64,000 nt of DNA from an uncultured Eubacteriales bacterium (GTDB taxonomy: Bacteria; Bacillota; Clostridia; Oscillospirales; Oscillospiraceae): assembly GCA_900544765.1 (NCBI GenBank), contig UQWI01000001.1, forward strand, positions 310,001-374,000. The letters are read 5' to 3'. Positions 33,309 through 43,011 of this stretch are shown here, in pieces; position 1 is the first letter of the stretch, and each line of letters opens with the position of its first letter. The notes beneath the pieces are model-generated. The model was not told where the DNA came from. It saw only the letters and a list, made by a program, of their open reading frames with translations, and did not search any database. The position numbers were made by a program, and so were the translations under genes.

Positions 33309-34025
33309 TCATACCTCGAAGTATCTGCTGTCAAGAGATTTATAAGCCACCACAGCTATCAAAACGCCTGCCGATACACCGCCGGCAAAGCCGAGCAAAG
33401 CGTCAACGAAAAATACTCCGCTGTACTTCAGCATCTCATACGTCAACTTTATACTCACTCCCGTAAAGCTGGTTGTAATGATAAAAACCGCCATAGAGCG
33501 CACGTATGCCCCGCTTCTGAATCTGGCCGTTTCGTCCCTCGGCTCCACGCCCTCCACGGCGCCGAATGCCTGCATGAGAGATACAATCACCAACACCGCC
33601 GACACAATGTACACGGGCAGCGACAACAGCATTATAAGCAAAGCATTATGATAAGCCCATATCGGCAGCGCCGCGAGCACCGTCACAAATACGCCCAACA
33701 GTGTCGCCGCCGACGCAATAACCAGCCGTATGTTCAGCTTTGTCATGGCCCTATCCATCAGCCACTGTTTGCGCTTTTCGCCCAGCGGGGTAATTTCAGC
33801 CGCGCCGGCGTCGGCGCGGCGCTCGCCGCGCAGCAGCTCGTCACAGGTGACTCCGAAAACTTCCGCCAGCACGGGGATGAGCGCCAAATCCGGCGTCCCC
33901 TCGCCGACCTCCCAGCGTGAAACCGTCTTATCCGACACATGCAGCAGCCCGGCGAGGTCCTTCTGCGTCATGCCCTTCGCCTTGCGCAGCGCGGCTATGA
34001 AGGAGCCTATACTTTTCTTGTCCAT
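33309..34025 (-). CDS. Xre-type HTH regulator with membrane domain
   Basis: 238 residues from the ATG at 34025 (GGGGGAGGCCC upstream). N-terminal Cro/C1 HTH (IGSFIAALRKAKGMTQKDLAGLLHVSDKTVSRWEVGEGTPDLALIPVLAEVFGVTCDELLRG, about 5-65), a hydrophilic linker, then four membrane segments (about 92-118, 124-150, 172-195, 205-230). Membrane-tethered Xre regulators of this type are frequent in gut Clostridia; ligand and targets unknown. Monocistronic, ended by the hairpin module. Confidence 0.88.
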   Translation of the reverse strand: MDKKSIGSFIAALRKAKGMTQKDLAGLLHVSDKTVSRWEVGEGTPDLALIPVLAEVFGVTCDELLRGERRADAGAAEITPLGEKRKQWLMDRAMTKLNIRLVIASAATLLGVFVTVLAALPIWAYHNALLIMLLSLPVYIVSAVLVIVSLMQAFGAVEGVEPRDETARFRSGAYVRSMAVFIITTSFTGVSIKLTYEMLKYSGVFFVDALLGFAGGVSAGVLIAVVAYKSLDSRYFEV

Positions 34026-34112
34026 GGGCCTCCCCCTCTCTGCATACATTCTAGCGCTGCAAGAGCAAAATGTCCACCTGAAAGCCCGGGAATCGCTCTA
34101 GTAACATGAGAA

Positions 34113-34934
34113 TTAGAGGTTTTGAGCGATAAATTTCAGTGCTTCACCAAATTTTTCTTCAAACTGCGCCGCCGCGCGGCGGCTGACCCCCTTCCACGGC
34201 GCTAGCATGTCAAAGGCGTGCCAGCAGCCGGGATAGACGTCGCACTCGGCATGGACGCCTGCATTGTTGAGTCGGTTTACATAATTCAAAGTCTCGCAGT
34301 AGAATGGCTCAATATCCCCTACGAAGGTATAGCACGGCGGTAAGTTTACATAATTATTTTCCCTTGCAGGCGCTGCGTACTTTGGGACATTGTCCGTACC
34401 GTACAGCCCGCGCAGGTAGAGCTTCCAGGCGGCGTGGTTGCGGCTGGTGTTCCAAACGTGTGCATGGTTGTCGCGGCTGGAGGGCGTGTCGCGGTCGTCG
34501 AGCATCGGATAGATCGGGAACTGATACTTTATGTCAACCTCTCCCCTGTCGCGCGCGAGCATGCACAGCGCGGCGCACAGTCCGCCTCCCGCGCTTTCGC
34601 CTCCGGCAATGAGAAGTTCCGGATTGAAGCCCAGCTCCCACGAGTGCTCTTTGAACCACAAAAGCGCGCTGTAGCAGTCCTCAATAGCTGCCGGATATGG
34701 CCTCTTCCACGAGAGGGTATATGCAGGGGCGCAGACAGTGACGCCGAATTTCTCAACCAGGGCCTTTGCTCTAGTTATGTATACCATTTCAGACATACCG
34801 GTTGCAAAACCGCCCCCGTGAAGCCAAAGCACGCCCGCCGTCAAAGCCGACGCGCGGGCGTGCTTGGTCGGACGCAGGACAAGAAGTTTTATCCTGCGCC
34901 CGTCACTGTTAACATAATACCTGTAAGCTTTCAT
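34113..34934 (-). CDS. Alpha/beta hydrolase, HSL/acetyl esterase type
   Basis: 273 residues. Oxyanion-hole motif LHGGGFATG (about 37-45), nucleophile in GGESAGGGL (near residue 112), later acidic and His residues (VGDIEPF; CWHAFDM). Fits the hormone-sensitive-lipase family of carboxylesterases, cytosolic. It is transcribed with polC (its ATG at 34934 shares a base with the polC stop), probably an incidental tail gene. Natural ester substrate unknown. Confidence 0.92.
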   Translation of the reverse strand: MKAYRYYVNSDGRRIKLLVLRPTKHARASALTAGVLWLHGGGFATGMSEMVYITRAKALVEKFGVTVCAPAYTLSWKRPYPAAIEDCYSALLWFKEHSWELGFNPELLIAGGESAGGGLCAALCMLARDRGEVDIKYQFPIYPMLDDRDTPSSRDNHAHVWNTSRNHAAWKLYLRGLYGTDNVPKYAAPARENNYVNLPPCYTFVGDIEPFYCETLNYVNRLNNAGVHAECDVYPGCWHAFDMLAPWKGVSRRAAAQFEEKFGEALKFIAQNL

Positions 34935-37900
34935 CAGAACAAGCTCATCTGGCTCTCGTCGGGCAGAGAGCTCAGCGCTCCAACGCTCTTCAGCTGTTCT
35001 ATATGCGCCTGGCTGAGCTTGGGGCAGGCTCGGGAGAGCTCCTCGACTGAGATAAACTCGCGTCCGCCCACGCGCGCGGCAGCCAGGTCTCGCGCCGCGG
35101 CTTCACCGAGGCCGGAGAGCGACACAAACGGCGGACGGAGCTGCCTGTCGCCGACAATGAGGAACTTGCTCTCGTCGCTCTCGTAGAGGTCGATGGGCGC
35201 GAAGTCGAAGCCGCGCATGTAGAACTCGTACACGGCCTCGAGCGTAGTCCGCAAATCCTGCTCCTTGGCGGTGGCGTCCGGCTTGGAGTCTATCTCGTTT
35301 ATCTTGCGGCGCACAAAGTCCACGCCCTGCATCATGATTGCGGCGTCGAAGGCATCCTTCTGGCTGCGGCGGTAGAAGTACGCGCTGTAGTAGGCCAGCG
35401 GGTGGTGCACCTTGAAGAAGGCGATGCGGAAGCCCATCATGACATAGGCCACGGCGTGTGCCTTCGGGAAGAGGTACTTTATCTTACGGCAGGAATCTAT
35501 GTACCAGTCGGGGACGCCGTGGTCGCGCATCTCCTGCTCCGCGCCCTCGGGCAAGCCGCGCCCTTTACGCACGGACTCCATTATCTTGAAGCTGCGCTTT
35601 GGCTCCATGCCGCGCGAGATGAGGTAGAGCATGATGTCGTCGCGGCAGCCTATGGTGTCCTTGACGGTCGCGGTGCCGGAGAGGATGAGATCCTTAGCGT
35701 TGCCCAGCCACACGTCGGTGCCGTGGCTGTAGCCGGACAGGCGGACGAGCGTGTCAAACTGCTCGGGCTTGGTGTCCACAAGCATCTGGCGTGTAAATCC
35801 CGTGCCGAATTCGGGGATGCCGATGGTACCGGTTTTGCCTATAATGGGGTCGTCGTCGGGCAGGCCCAGCGGCTCCGGCGTCCTGAAGATGCGGCGAGTC
35901 TCCGGGTCGTCGAGCGGTATCTTGCGCACGTCGACGCCGGTCATGTCCTCGAGCATCTTGAGCATGGTCGGGTCATCGTGGCCCAGCTCATCGAGCTTGA
36001 GGAGGTTCGCCTCCATGCTGTGGTATTCAAAGTGGGTCGTGATTATGCCGCTGCCCGGGTCGTCGGCCGGGTGCTGCACGGGGCAGAAGTCCTCGACCTC
36101 CATGTCCTGCGGTATGACGACGAGGCCGCCGGGGTGCTGGCCCGTAGTGCGCTTGACGCCGACGAGGCCCATGGCCAGGCGGCTCTCCTCGGCCTTGGAG
36201 ACATGCTGGTTGTGCTCCTCCAGGTATTTGAGGACGTAGCCGTAGGCCGTCTTTTCGGCCAGAGTGCCGATTGTGCCGGCGCGGAAAACGTGATCGGAGC
36301 CGAAGAGCTCTTCTGTGTACTTGTGGGCCTTGGCCTGATATTCGCCGGAGAAGTTGAGGTCTATATCCGGCACCTTGTCGCCGCCGAAGCCCAGGAAGGT
36401 CTCGAAGGGTATGTCGAAACCCTCCTTGCGCATCTTGGCGCCGCACTCGGGGCAGTCGGCGTCGGGCATATCTGCGCCGCAGCCATAGCCCTTACCAGCC
36501 TCAAAATCCGTGTGGTGGCACTTGGGGCAAACGTAGTGCGGGGGCAGGCTGTTGACCTCCGTGATGCCGGACATGTACGCAACTATACTCGAGCCGACGC
36601 TGCCTCGGCTGCCGACGAGGTAGCCGTGGGCGTTGGAGTCCGCGACCAGCTTCTGGGCAGACATGTATATGACGTCGTAGTGGCGCGAGAGTATGTCGTG
36701 CAGCTCGGTCTCCACGCGCTCTGTGACTATTGCGGGCGGGTTGTCGCCGTATATCTCGTGCATCCTGCCGTAGACCAGGTCCTTAAGCTGGCCGTCCGAG
36801 TTCTCTATTTTCGGCGGGAAGAGGCCGTCGGGCAGGAGCTGGATGTCCTCGCACATGTCGGCGATCTTGTTCGTGTTGGTCACGACGGCGTCGTAGCAAT
36901 CGCGTTTGCCGAGATAGGCGAACTCATCCAACATTTCGTCCGTCGTGCGGAAGTACAGCGGGTTCGGCCTGTCAGCGTCGGAGAACTTCTTTGCCGAGAG
37001 CAATATGCGGCGGTAAATCTCGTCCTTCGCGTCCAGGAAGTGGACGTCGCCGGTGGCCACGACGGGCTTGCCCAGCTCGCGGGCGAGCTTCACTATGCGG
37101 CGGTTCAGCTCCCGCAGGCCCTCGTCGTCGCGCACGGTGCCGTTTTCAACGAGGAAGCGGTTGTTGGCCAGCGGCATTATCTCGAAGTAGTCGTAGAAGC
37201 TCGCTATGTTCTTGAGCTCGCGCTCGTTAGTTCCGCGCAACACGGCGTCGAACACCTCGCCCGCCTCGCAGGCCGAGCCTATGATTATGCCCTCGCGGTG
37301 CTGCATCAGCAGGCTCTTGGGGATAATCGGGTTGCGCGAGTAGTGCTTCAGGTAGCTGGCGGAGATGAGCTTGTACAGGTTCTTCTGCCCTACCTTGTTC
37401 TTTATCAAAAGGCTGATATGCCGTACCTTACGGCTGCCGGAGCCCGAGAGCTTGCCCATGACGTTGTTCACGTCGCTGAGTTTTTCCGCCCCCTGGTTGT
37501 GCAGCATGGGGATAAACTTCTCCATCATGCGCGCGACAACCTCCGCATCGTCGAAAGCGCGGTGGTGGTTGAATTCCGGCAGTCCCAGGTGCTTGCTGAC
37601 TATGTCCAGCTTGTGCCGCCTGAGCTCCGGCAGCAGGCGCTGCGCGAGGATGAGCGTGTCCACGACGACGGGGTTGAACTCTATGCCGCTGCGCTCGCAT
37701 GCTGCGGCCATGAAGCCCGTGTCGAAGGTGGCATTGTGGGCGATTATCGGCCGTCCCGCACAGAAGCCGAGAAAGGCGCGCATCGCCTCGTCCTCATCCG
37801 GGGCATTCTCGACGTCGCTGTCCTTTATCCCGGTCAGCTCCGTTATGTTCGCCGGGATGTGCATATGCGGGTTGACAAAGGTGCTGAAGGTGTCGATTAC

Positions 37901-38887
37901 GCGCCCGCCGGAGAAGAGCACGGCGCCTATCTCCGTGAGCCGGTCGCTGGCCGCAGAGAGGCCCGTTGTCTCGACGTCAAAGGCCACGAACTCTGCCGTA
38001 AGCGGCAAATCGCTCTCGCCGCGCACGGCGTTGCCGGTGTCAACATCGTTTACATAATATCCTTCGAGGCCATAGATTATCTTGACGCCGTATTTTTTGC
38101 CGGCCTTCATCATTTCGGGGTAGGCCTGGGCCGTGCCGTGGTCCGTGACCGCGACGGCCTTCATGCCCCAGGCGGCGGCCTGCTCGACTACCTTGGCCGG
38201 GTCGGGCAGGGCGTCAAGCGTGGAATAGCGGGTGTGCAGATGCAGCTCCACGCGCTTGTCCCCTTCCGCCAAATCTGGCCTCATTTTCCGCTCCGCCACG
38301 GAGATGGAATAGGGTTCTATGACCATATCTCCGTAAAATTTGTCAAAGTCGGGCTTGCCGCGCACAGTGACGTACATGCCCTCCTTAATCTTGCCGAGCA
38401 CACTCGCGTCCTCGCCTCGGGCGATAAACTTGTTGACGTGTACGGAGCCAGTATAGTCGGTCATATCAAAGCTCAGCACACTCGCGCCGCGCTTTTGTAT
38501 CTCGCGGTTGCTGACGGCGAAAATCTCGCCCTCGATGGTGACGAAGCCGCTCTCTAGGTTTACATAACCTATTTCCTCTATTTTGCCCGGCTTGATGGGC
38601 TTGCCGTACAGCAGCTTGCCGCCCTTGCTCTCGCTCTTCTGCTTCTGGGGCTGGAGCTTGGGGCACTCGGCATTGAGCGTAACGCGCAGCAGGCCGTACT
38701 GTGTGCGCAGGCTGCTCTCTATCGCGCCTATTTCGGCGGGCGCGACGGTTTTGGCGAAACGCGCGTCTATTGTCATGCTGCGCTCGTCCTCGTCGACAAC
38801 CACGCTCTCAACCTCGGCCTTGTCCAATCCCCCGGCGCTGGTCATCAGCGGCTCGCAGCCGGGAAATATGGTCAGAAACGGTATCAC
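34934..38887 (-). CDS. polC: DNA polymerase III alpha subunit, Gram-positive PolC type
   Basis: Replicative polymerase with built-in proofreading. 1317 residues: OB domain (about 95-185, VTIEGEIFAVSNREI), PHP domain split by a DEDD exonuclease (FVAFDVETTGL, IIAHNATFDTGF, NHHRAFDDAEVV, about 290-470), zinc site (CPKCHHTDF...CPECGAKM), polymerase palm (VPDIDLNFSGEYQ) and C-terminal duplex-binding part. About 110-120 residues shorter than Bacillus PolC, all at the N-terminus. GTG start at 38887 overlaps the ispG stop (GTGA). Last essential gene of the block. Confidence 0.95.
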   Translation of the reverse strand: MIPFLTIFPGCEPLMTSAGGLDKAEVESVVVDEDERSMTIDARFAKTVAPAEIGAIESSLRTQYGLLRVTLNAECPKLQPQKQKSESKGGKLLYGKPIKPGKIEEIGYVNLESGFVTIEGEIFAVSNREIQKRGASVLSFDMTDYTGSVHVNKFIARGEDASVLGKIKEGMYVTVRGKPDFDKFYGDMVIEPYSISVAERKMRPDLAEGDKRVELHLHTRYSTLDALPDPAKVVEQAAAWGMKAVAVTDHGTAQAYPEMMKAGKKYGVKIIYGLEGYYVNDVDTGNAVRGESDLPLTAEFVAFDVETTGLSAASDRLTEIGAVLFSGGRVIDTFSTFVNPHMHIPANITELTGIKDSDVENAPDEDEAMRAFLGFCAGRPIIAHNATFDTGFMAAACERSGIEFNPVVVDTLILAQRLLPELRRHKLDIVSKHLGLPEFNHHRAFDDAEVVARMMEKFIPMLHNQGAEKLSDVNNVMGKLSGSGSRKVRHISLLIKNKVGQKNLYKLISASYLKHYSRNPIIPKSLLMQHREGIIIGSACEAGEVFDAVLRGTNERELKNIASFYDYFEIMPLANNRFLVENGTVRDDEGLRELNRRIVKLARELGKPVVATGDVHFLDAKDEIYRRILLSAKKFSDADRPNPLYFRTTDEMLDEFAYLGKRDCYDAVVTNTNKIADMCEDIQLLPDGLFPPKIENSDGQLKDLVYGRMHEIYGDNPPAIVTERVETELHDILSRHYDVIYMSAQKLVADSNAHGYLVGSRGSVGSSIVAYMSGITEVNSLPPHYVCPKCHHTDFEAGKGYGCGADMPDADCPECGAKMRKEGFDIPFETFLGFGGDKVPDIDLNFSGEYQAKAHKYTEELFGSDHVFRAGTIGTLAEKTAYGYVLKYLEEHNQHVSKAEESRLAMGLVGVKRTTGQHPGGLVVIPQDMEVEDFCPVQHPADDPGSGIITTHFEYHSMEANLLKLDELGHDDPTMLKMLEDMTGVDVRKIPLDDPETRRIFRTPEPLGLPDDDPIIGKTGTIGIPEFGTGFTRQMLVDTKPEQFDTLVRLSGYSHGTDVWLGNAKDLILSGTATVKDTIGCRDDIMLYLISRGMEPKRSFKIMESVRKGRGLPEGAEQEMRDHGVPDWYIDSCRKIKYLFPKAHAVAYVMMGFRIAFFKVHHPLAYYSAYFYRRSQKDAFDAAIMMQGVDFVRRKINEIDSKPDATAKEQDLRTTLEAVYEFYMRGFDFAPIDLYESDESKFLIVGDRQLRPPFVSLSGLGEAAARDLAAARVGGREFISVEELSRACPKLSQAHIEQLKSVGALSSLPDESQMSLF

Positions 38888-39948
38888 CTGCCCACCTCGC
38901 TCTCTATAAGTTCTATCAACGAATCCGCAAGGGCGTCCTCGCTCACACGGCGGATAATCTCGCCCTTCTTGAACAGCAGGCCGCAGCCCTTGCCGCCGGC
39001 TATGCCGTAGTCGGCCTCGCGCGCCTCGCCGGGCCCGTTGACCACGCAGCCCATGACCGCGACAGTGATGTCGGCCTTACATCCGGACAGGCGCTCCTCG
39101 ACCTCGTGCGCCAGGGATATGAGGTCTATCTGCGTGCGCCCGCAGGTCGGGCAGGACACAAAGCGCACTCCGCCCTTTCTCAGGCCCGCAGCCTTGAGTA
39201 TGGCTATTCCGGCTTTTACTTCCTCCACCGGGTCTGCAGTAAGCGAGACGCGGATGGTGTCGCCTATGCCCTCCATTAGCAGCGTCCCTATGCCCACTGC
39301 GGAGCTCACCGTGCCCTGATAGGCCGTGCCGGTCTCCGTCACGCCCAGGTGCAGGGGGTACGGCAGCACCTCCGAAGCGAGGCGATAGGCCTCCACGGTC
39401 AGCGGCACGCTGCTGCTCTTGAGCGAGATGCAGATATCGTCGAAACCGCAGTCGTTGAGCAGCCGGATGTGTCCCTTCGCGCTCTCCACCAGTGCCTCGG
39501 CGGTCGGATGGCCGTACTTTTCAAGCAGCGGCTTTTCCAGGCTCCCCCCGTTTACGCCGATGCGTATGGGTATCTTATGTAAACTGCACTCCCTAGCCAC
39601 GGCGGCCACTTTGTCCTTGCCTCCGATGTTGCCGGGGTTGATGCGTATCTTGTCTATGCCGCGCGCCGCAGCCTCGAGCGCCAGGCGGTAGTCGAAGTGT
39701 ATGTCCGCGACGAGAGGTATGTCCCCCACCTGCTCTTTTATCTCGGATATGGCCTTCGCGGCCTCCATATCCGGCACAGCCAGGCGCACAATGTCGCATC
39801 CGGCGGCGCGCAGGCGCTTTATCTGCTCGACTGCGGCGGGCACGTCCGAAGTGCGCACGTTACACATCGACTGTACGGAAACGGCAGCGCCCCCGCCTAT
39901 GGGGACGCCGCCTGCTATAATCTGTCTGGTATTATCTCTCTTTGTCAT
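38884..39948 (-). CDS. ispG: 4-hydroxy-3-methylbut-2-enyl-diphosphate synthase IspG
   Basis: Fe-S enzyme of the MEP isoprenoid pathway (MEcPP to HMBPP). 354 residues: TIM barrel (VPIGGGAAVSVQSMCNVRTSDV; DIHFDYRLALEAAARGIDKIRINPGNIG) and C-terminal [4Fe-4S] domain (FVSCPTCGRTQ with CxxC and a further Cys in AVMGCVVNGPGEA). Oxygen-sensitive, suiting an anaerobe. In the dxr-rseP-ispG-polC order typical of Clostridia. Confidence 0.96.
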   Translation of the reverse strand: MTKRDNTRQIIAGGVPIGGGAAVSVQSMCNVRTSDVPAAVEQIKRLRAAGCDIVRLAVPDMEAAKAISEIKEQVGDIPLVADIHFDYRLALEAAARGIDKIRINPGNIGGKDKVAAVARECSLHKIPIRIGVNGGSLEKPLLEKYGHPTAEALVESAKGHIRLLNDCGFDDICISLKSSSVPLTVEAYRLASEVLPYPLHLGVTETGTAYQGTVSSAVGIGTLLMEGIGDTIRVSLTADPVEEVKAGIAILKAAGLRKGGVRFVSCPTCGRTQIDLISLAHEVEERLSGCKADITVAVMGCVVNGPGEAREADYGIAGGKGCGLLFKKGEIIRRVSEDALADSLIELIESEVGR

Positions 39949-39971
39949 ATGCTCAGCCTCATAATATTATG

Positions 39972-41033
39972 TCAACTAATCAATCTCGAGATATCATTAT
40001 ACATCACCACGACCATGAGCCCGAGCAGCGCCACGAAGCCGGCTGTGTGGACATAGCCCTCGTAGCGTGCGGGGATGCTGCGGCGGGTGAAGAGGCGGAC
40101 GACGGCGTTAATCAGCACGAAGAGCACGCGCCCGCCGTCCAGCGCGGGGATGGGCAGCATATTCATCACCGCCAGGTTCACGGCGATAAATGCCACCAGG
40201 TAGAGCACGTCCATGATGGCCACGCCGACGCCCTCGCTCTCGGCGGTCTGGCTGCCCACGTCGTTTATCATTCCCACGATGCCTACCACGCCCGCCATGT
40301 CGTCCAGGCCAACCAGGCCGCTCACCAGGTCGCTCAGCGCGAGCCAGACCTGACGCACGAAGTCTATCGTGGTGTACCAGCTGTATTTGAGGATGTTGCC
40401 GAGGCTGGCCTCGGCTATAGTGAAGTTGATGCCGTAGAGCATAGAACCGTCGGCCTGCTCGTATGGCTCTATCTTCAGGTCATTGAGCTCGACCTTCTCT
40501 CCGTCGCGTATTACTACGACGTCGTAGCTGGTATCTGCGCCGCGGCTCAGGAAAAGGCTGAAGTTTCCGGTAAAGTATATCCTGTGGCCGTCGACGGAGT
40601 ATATCTCGTCGCCAACCTGCAGGGAATCCTCCCCGCCGAATGGGTTGGGGTTGTTCTCGGCAAAGCCGGAGATTACCGGCGCGTTGAAGCCCGCCACCTG
40701 CGAGAAGATGATGAGCACGAGGACAAAACCGAGCAGGAAGTTCATAAAGCTGCCAGCAGAGAGGATGATTACCTTCTTCCAAGCGCTCTGTTTCGTAAAG
40801 CATCCGGGGTCGTCGGTCTCCTCGTCCTCGCCCTCCATTGCGCAGTAGCCGCCGATGGGCAGGCAGCGGAGCGCGTACAGCGTCTCGCCCTTCTGCCGCT
40901 TGAATATCGCCGGGCCCATGCCTATGGAGAATTCGTTGACCTTCACGCCCAGGGTCTTGGCCGCGATGAAGTGGCCGAACTCGTGTATACCTATCAGGAC
41001 GCCGAAGGCTATAATTGCGATGACTATGAACAT
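39972..41033 (-). CDS. rseP: Site-2 protease RseP/RasP
   Basis: Intramembrane zinc metalloprotease that cleaves transmembrane substrates such as anti-sigma factors and signal-peptide remnants. 353 residues: HEFGH (residues about 16-20) in the first membrane segment, a PDZ domain in the middle (about 110-190, VGDEIYSVDGHRI), and NMLPIPALDGGR supplying the third zinc ligand near residue 295. It may process the two membrane anti-sigma proteins encoded in this window (inference). Start shares a base with the dxr stop. Confidence 0.95.
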   Translation of the reverse strand: MFIVIAIIAFGVLIGIHEFGHFIAAKTLGVKVNEFSIGMGPAIFKRQKGETLYALRCLPIGGYCAMEGEDEETDDPGCFTKQSAWKKVIILSAGSFMNFLLGFVLVLIIFSQVAGFNAPVISGFAENNPNPFGGEDSLQVGDEIYSVDGHRIYFTGNFSLFLSRGADTSYDVVVIRDGEKVELNDLKIEPYEQADGSMLYGINFTIAEASLGNILKYSWYTTIDFVRQVWLALSDLVSGLVGLDDMAGVVGIVGMINDVGSQTAESEGVGVAIMDVLYLVAFIAVNLAVMNMLPIPALDGGRVLFVLINAVVRLFTRRSIPARYEGYVHTAGFVALLGLMVVVMYNDISRLIS

Positions 41034-42178
41034 CAGGTATAGTGCTCCTTTATAAACTCTCGCGCCTCCCTGTCCGAGGCGAGGATGTCCTCAAGCGAGG
41101 GCTCCGCTATAAACTCTATGTCGGAGAGCGCCGCGGAAACACTCTCGTATATCTCATTATACCCCAGGCGGTGCGACAAAAACAGCGCGACCGCCGCCTC
41201 GTTGGCCGCAGACATGACCGCCGGGGCGTTTCCGCCGCGCCGGGCGCAGTCTATCGCCAGCTTGAGGCAGGGCATGAGCTCGTAGTCGGGTTTCATGAAG
41301 TGCAGGCCGCTCATCGCCGTGAGGTCGAGCCTGTCCGCATCGGACACGCATCTCTCCGGCCAGGTGAGGGCGTACTGGATGGGCAGGGACATGTCCGGCA
41401 CACCGAGCTGGGCTATGACCGTGCCGTCTATGAGCTCCACCGCAGAGTGCACCACGCTCTCTGGGTGGATTAGCACCTCTATGTCGTCCGGCGTCACGCC
41501 GAAGAGGTGCATCGCCTCGATAAATTCGAGGCCTTTGTTCATCATTGTGGCCGAGTCGACGCTTATCTTTGCGCCCATCGACCAGTTGGGGTGTTTTACC
41601 GCCTGCTCGGGCGTAACCGAGGCGGTCTGCTCGCGCGTCCAGCCCCTGAAGGGTCCTCCGGAGCCTGTGAGCAGTATCTTCTTCAGCTCGCCGCGCCTGC
41701 CGTTGATGCACTGGAAGATGGCGCTGTGCTCGCTGTCTACTGGGACTATCTCCGCGCCGGTCTCCTTTGCGCGGCGCATGACTATGCTGCCGGCGCAGAC
41801 AAGCGTCTCCTTGTTGGCCAGCGCAATACGCTTTTTCCCGGCGATGGCGTCGAGCGTGGGGCGCAGGCCGACGGCGCCGGACACGGCGGTGACGACGCAG
41901 TCTGTGTCACGCCAGGTCGCGGCGAGGCGCAGCCCCTCCTCACCCGCCGGGCCGACGGTGATGTCCGTGCCCGCGAGAGCGCTTCTGAGTTTTTCGGCCG
42001 CCTCCGTATCCGAGGCGGCGGCGTATTCGGGTTTGAACTCCTCTATCTGCTTGAGCAGGAGCTCCACGTTTTTGTTCGTCGTGAGCGCCGTGACGCGGAT
42101 GCCGCGCGCGCGGCAGACGGCTATGCTCTGGCGGCCTATAGAGCCGGTGGAACCGAGTATTGCAGTGGATTTGACCAT
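41033..42178 (-). CDS. dxr: 1-deoxy-D-xylulose-5-phosphate reductoisomerase
   Basis: NADPH-dependent second step of the MEP pathway (target of fosmidomycin). 381 residues: Rossmann start STAILGSTGSIGRQSIAV, metal site VPVDSEHSAIFQC, conserved ILTGSGGPFRGW and KHPNWSMGAKISVDSATMMNKGLE. Works with IspG, CdsA and UppS products encoded around it to provide the lipid carrier for wall synthesis. 17 bp after cdsA. Confidence 0.96.
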   Translation of the reverse strand: MVKSTAILGSTGSIGRQSIAVCRARGIRVTALTTNKNVELLLKQIEEFKPEYAAASDTEAAEKLRSALAGTDITVGPAGEEGLRLAATWRDTDCVVTAVSGAVGLRPTLDAIAGKKRIALANKETLVCAGSIVMRRAKETGAEIVPVDSEHSAIFQCINGRRGELKKILLTGSGGPFRGWTREQTASVTPEQAVKHPNWSMGAKISVDSATMMNKGLEFIEAMHLFGVTPDDIEVLIHPESVVHSAVELIDGTVIAQLGVPDMSLPIQYALTWPERCVSDADRLDLTAMSGLHFMKPDYELMPCLKLAIDCARRGGNAPAVMSAANEAAVALFLSHRLGYNEIYESVSAALSDIEFIAEPSLEDILASDREAREFIKEHYT

Positions 42179-42195
42179 AATTTCGCCCTCGATTC

Positions 42196-43011
42196 TTACG
42201 CCAGTACGGCGGTGATTATGAGGTAATACGCCGGGGATACGAATAACACGCTGTCGAACCTGTCCAGCACGCCGCCGTGCCCGGGAAATATCGCGCCGTA
42301 GTCCTTGATGCCGAACTCGCGCTTTATAACGGAGAAACTCAAGTCGCCTATCTGGCCGAGCAGGCTACCCACAAGGCCGAGGACAATTATCATCGCCCAA
42401 CCCAGGTCCAAGGACACGGTCGCCTTTACAACCAGATGGTAGATTATCATGCCCACAACGCTGCCGATGAATCCGCCTATGCTGCCCTCAACTGTCTTAT
42501 TGGGACTGACATGGGGGCAGAGCTTGTGCTTGCCCAGCGCGCGGCCCATGAAGTATGCGCCGGTGTCGCTCATGAACGCGCCCACCAGCGGCGCGAGGGA
42601 GAGCGCCGCGCCGGCGTCGCGCAGCAGCGCGAGGCTTGCAAAGCCGGCGGGCAGGAGCGTGGCGGAGAGGATACCCGCCGCGAGCGTGGCAAAGCCCAGC
42701 TGCTTCTCCTTGCCGTGCGTGAAGATAGCGGTCAAAAAGCCGTAGAGCACCACGGCGAACAGCCCCGCCATGAGCCATATGGGCGATATACCGAGCTGTC
42801 TCGCGCCCAGCGCGCCGGTCATCGCGGCGGCGAGCACCGGCATAGCGGGCAGGAGCTCCCATTCCTCGTCGCCCACGGCGTGCATGAGCTCGTAGCTGGC
42901 GACGGCGGCGAGAGCCGCGCACATGGCGAGCGTAGCCCAGCTCGGTGCGGCAAGCAAAATGAGCAGCAGCACGGGTATGCCGACGGCGGCGAAGATTATC
43001 CTGGTTTTCAT
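42196..43011 (-). CDS. cdsA: Phosphatidate cytidylyltransferase CdsA
   Basis: Makes CDP-diacylglycerol from phosphatidate and CTP in the membrane. 271 residues, eight or so membrane segments. The C-terminal signature (SVIKREFGIKDYGAIFPGHGGVLDRFDSVLFVSP) is the family hallmark, with the metal-binding Asp pair. Overlaps uppS by 4 bp (ATGA). Confidence 0.96.
   Translation of the reverse strand: MKTRIIFAAVGIPVLLLILLAAPSWATLAMCAALAAVASYELMHAVGDEEWELLPAMPVLAAAMTGALGARQLGISPIWLMAGLFAVVLYGFLTAIFTHGKEKQLGFATLAAGILSATLLPAGFASLALLRDAGAALSLAPLVGAFMSDTGAYFMGRALGKHKLCPHVSPNKTVEGSIGGFIGSVVGMIIYHLVVKATVSLDLGWAMIIVLGLVGSLLGQIGDLSFSVIKREFGIKDYGAIFPGHGGVLDRFDSVLFVSPAYYLIITAVLA

Noticed and set aside
35402..38557. 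A plus-strand open frame of about 1050 codons lying antisense to polC.
   Set aside because: It exactly mirrors the polC coding region, has the His/Val/Ala/Leu-rich composition typical of an antisense frame in GC-rich DNA, no RBS and no recognisable domain.
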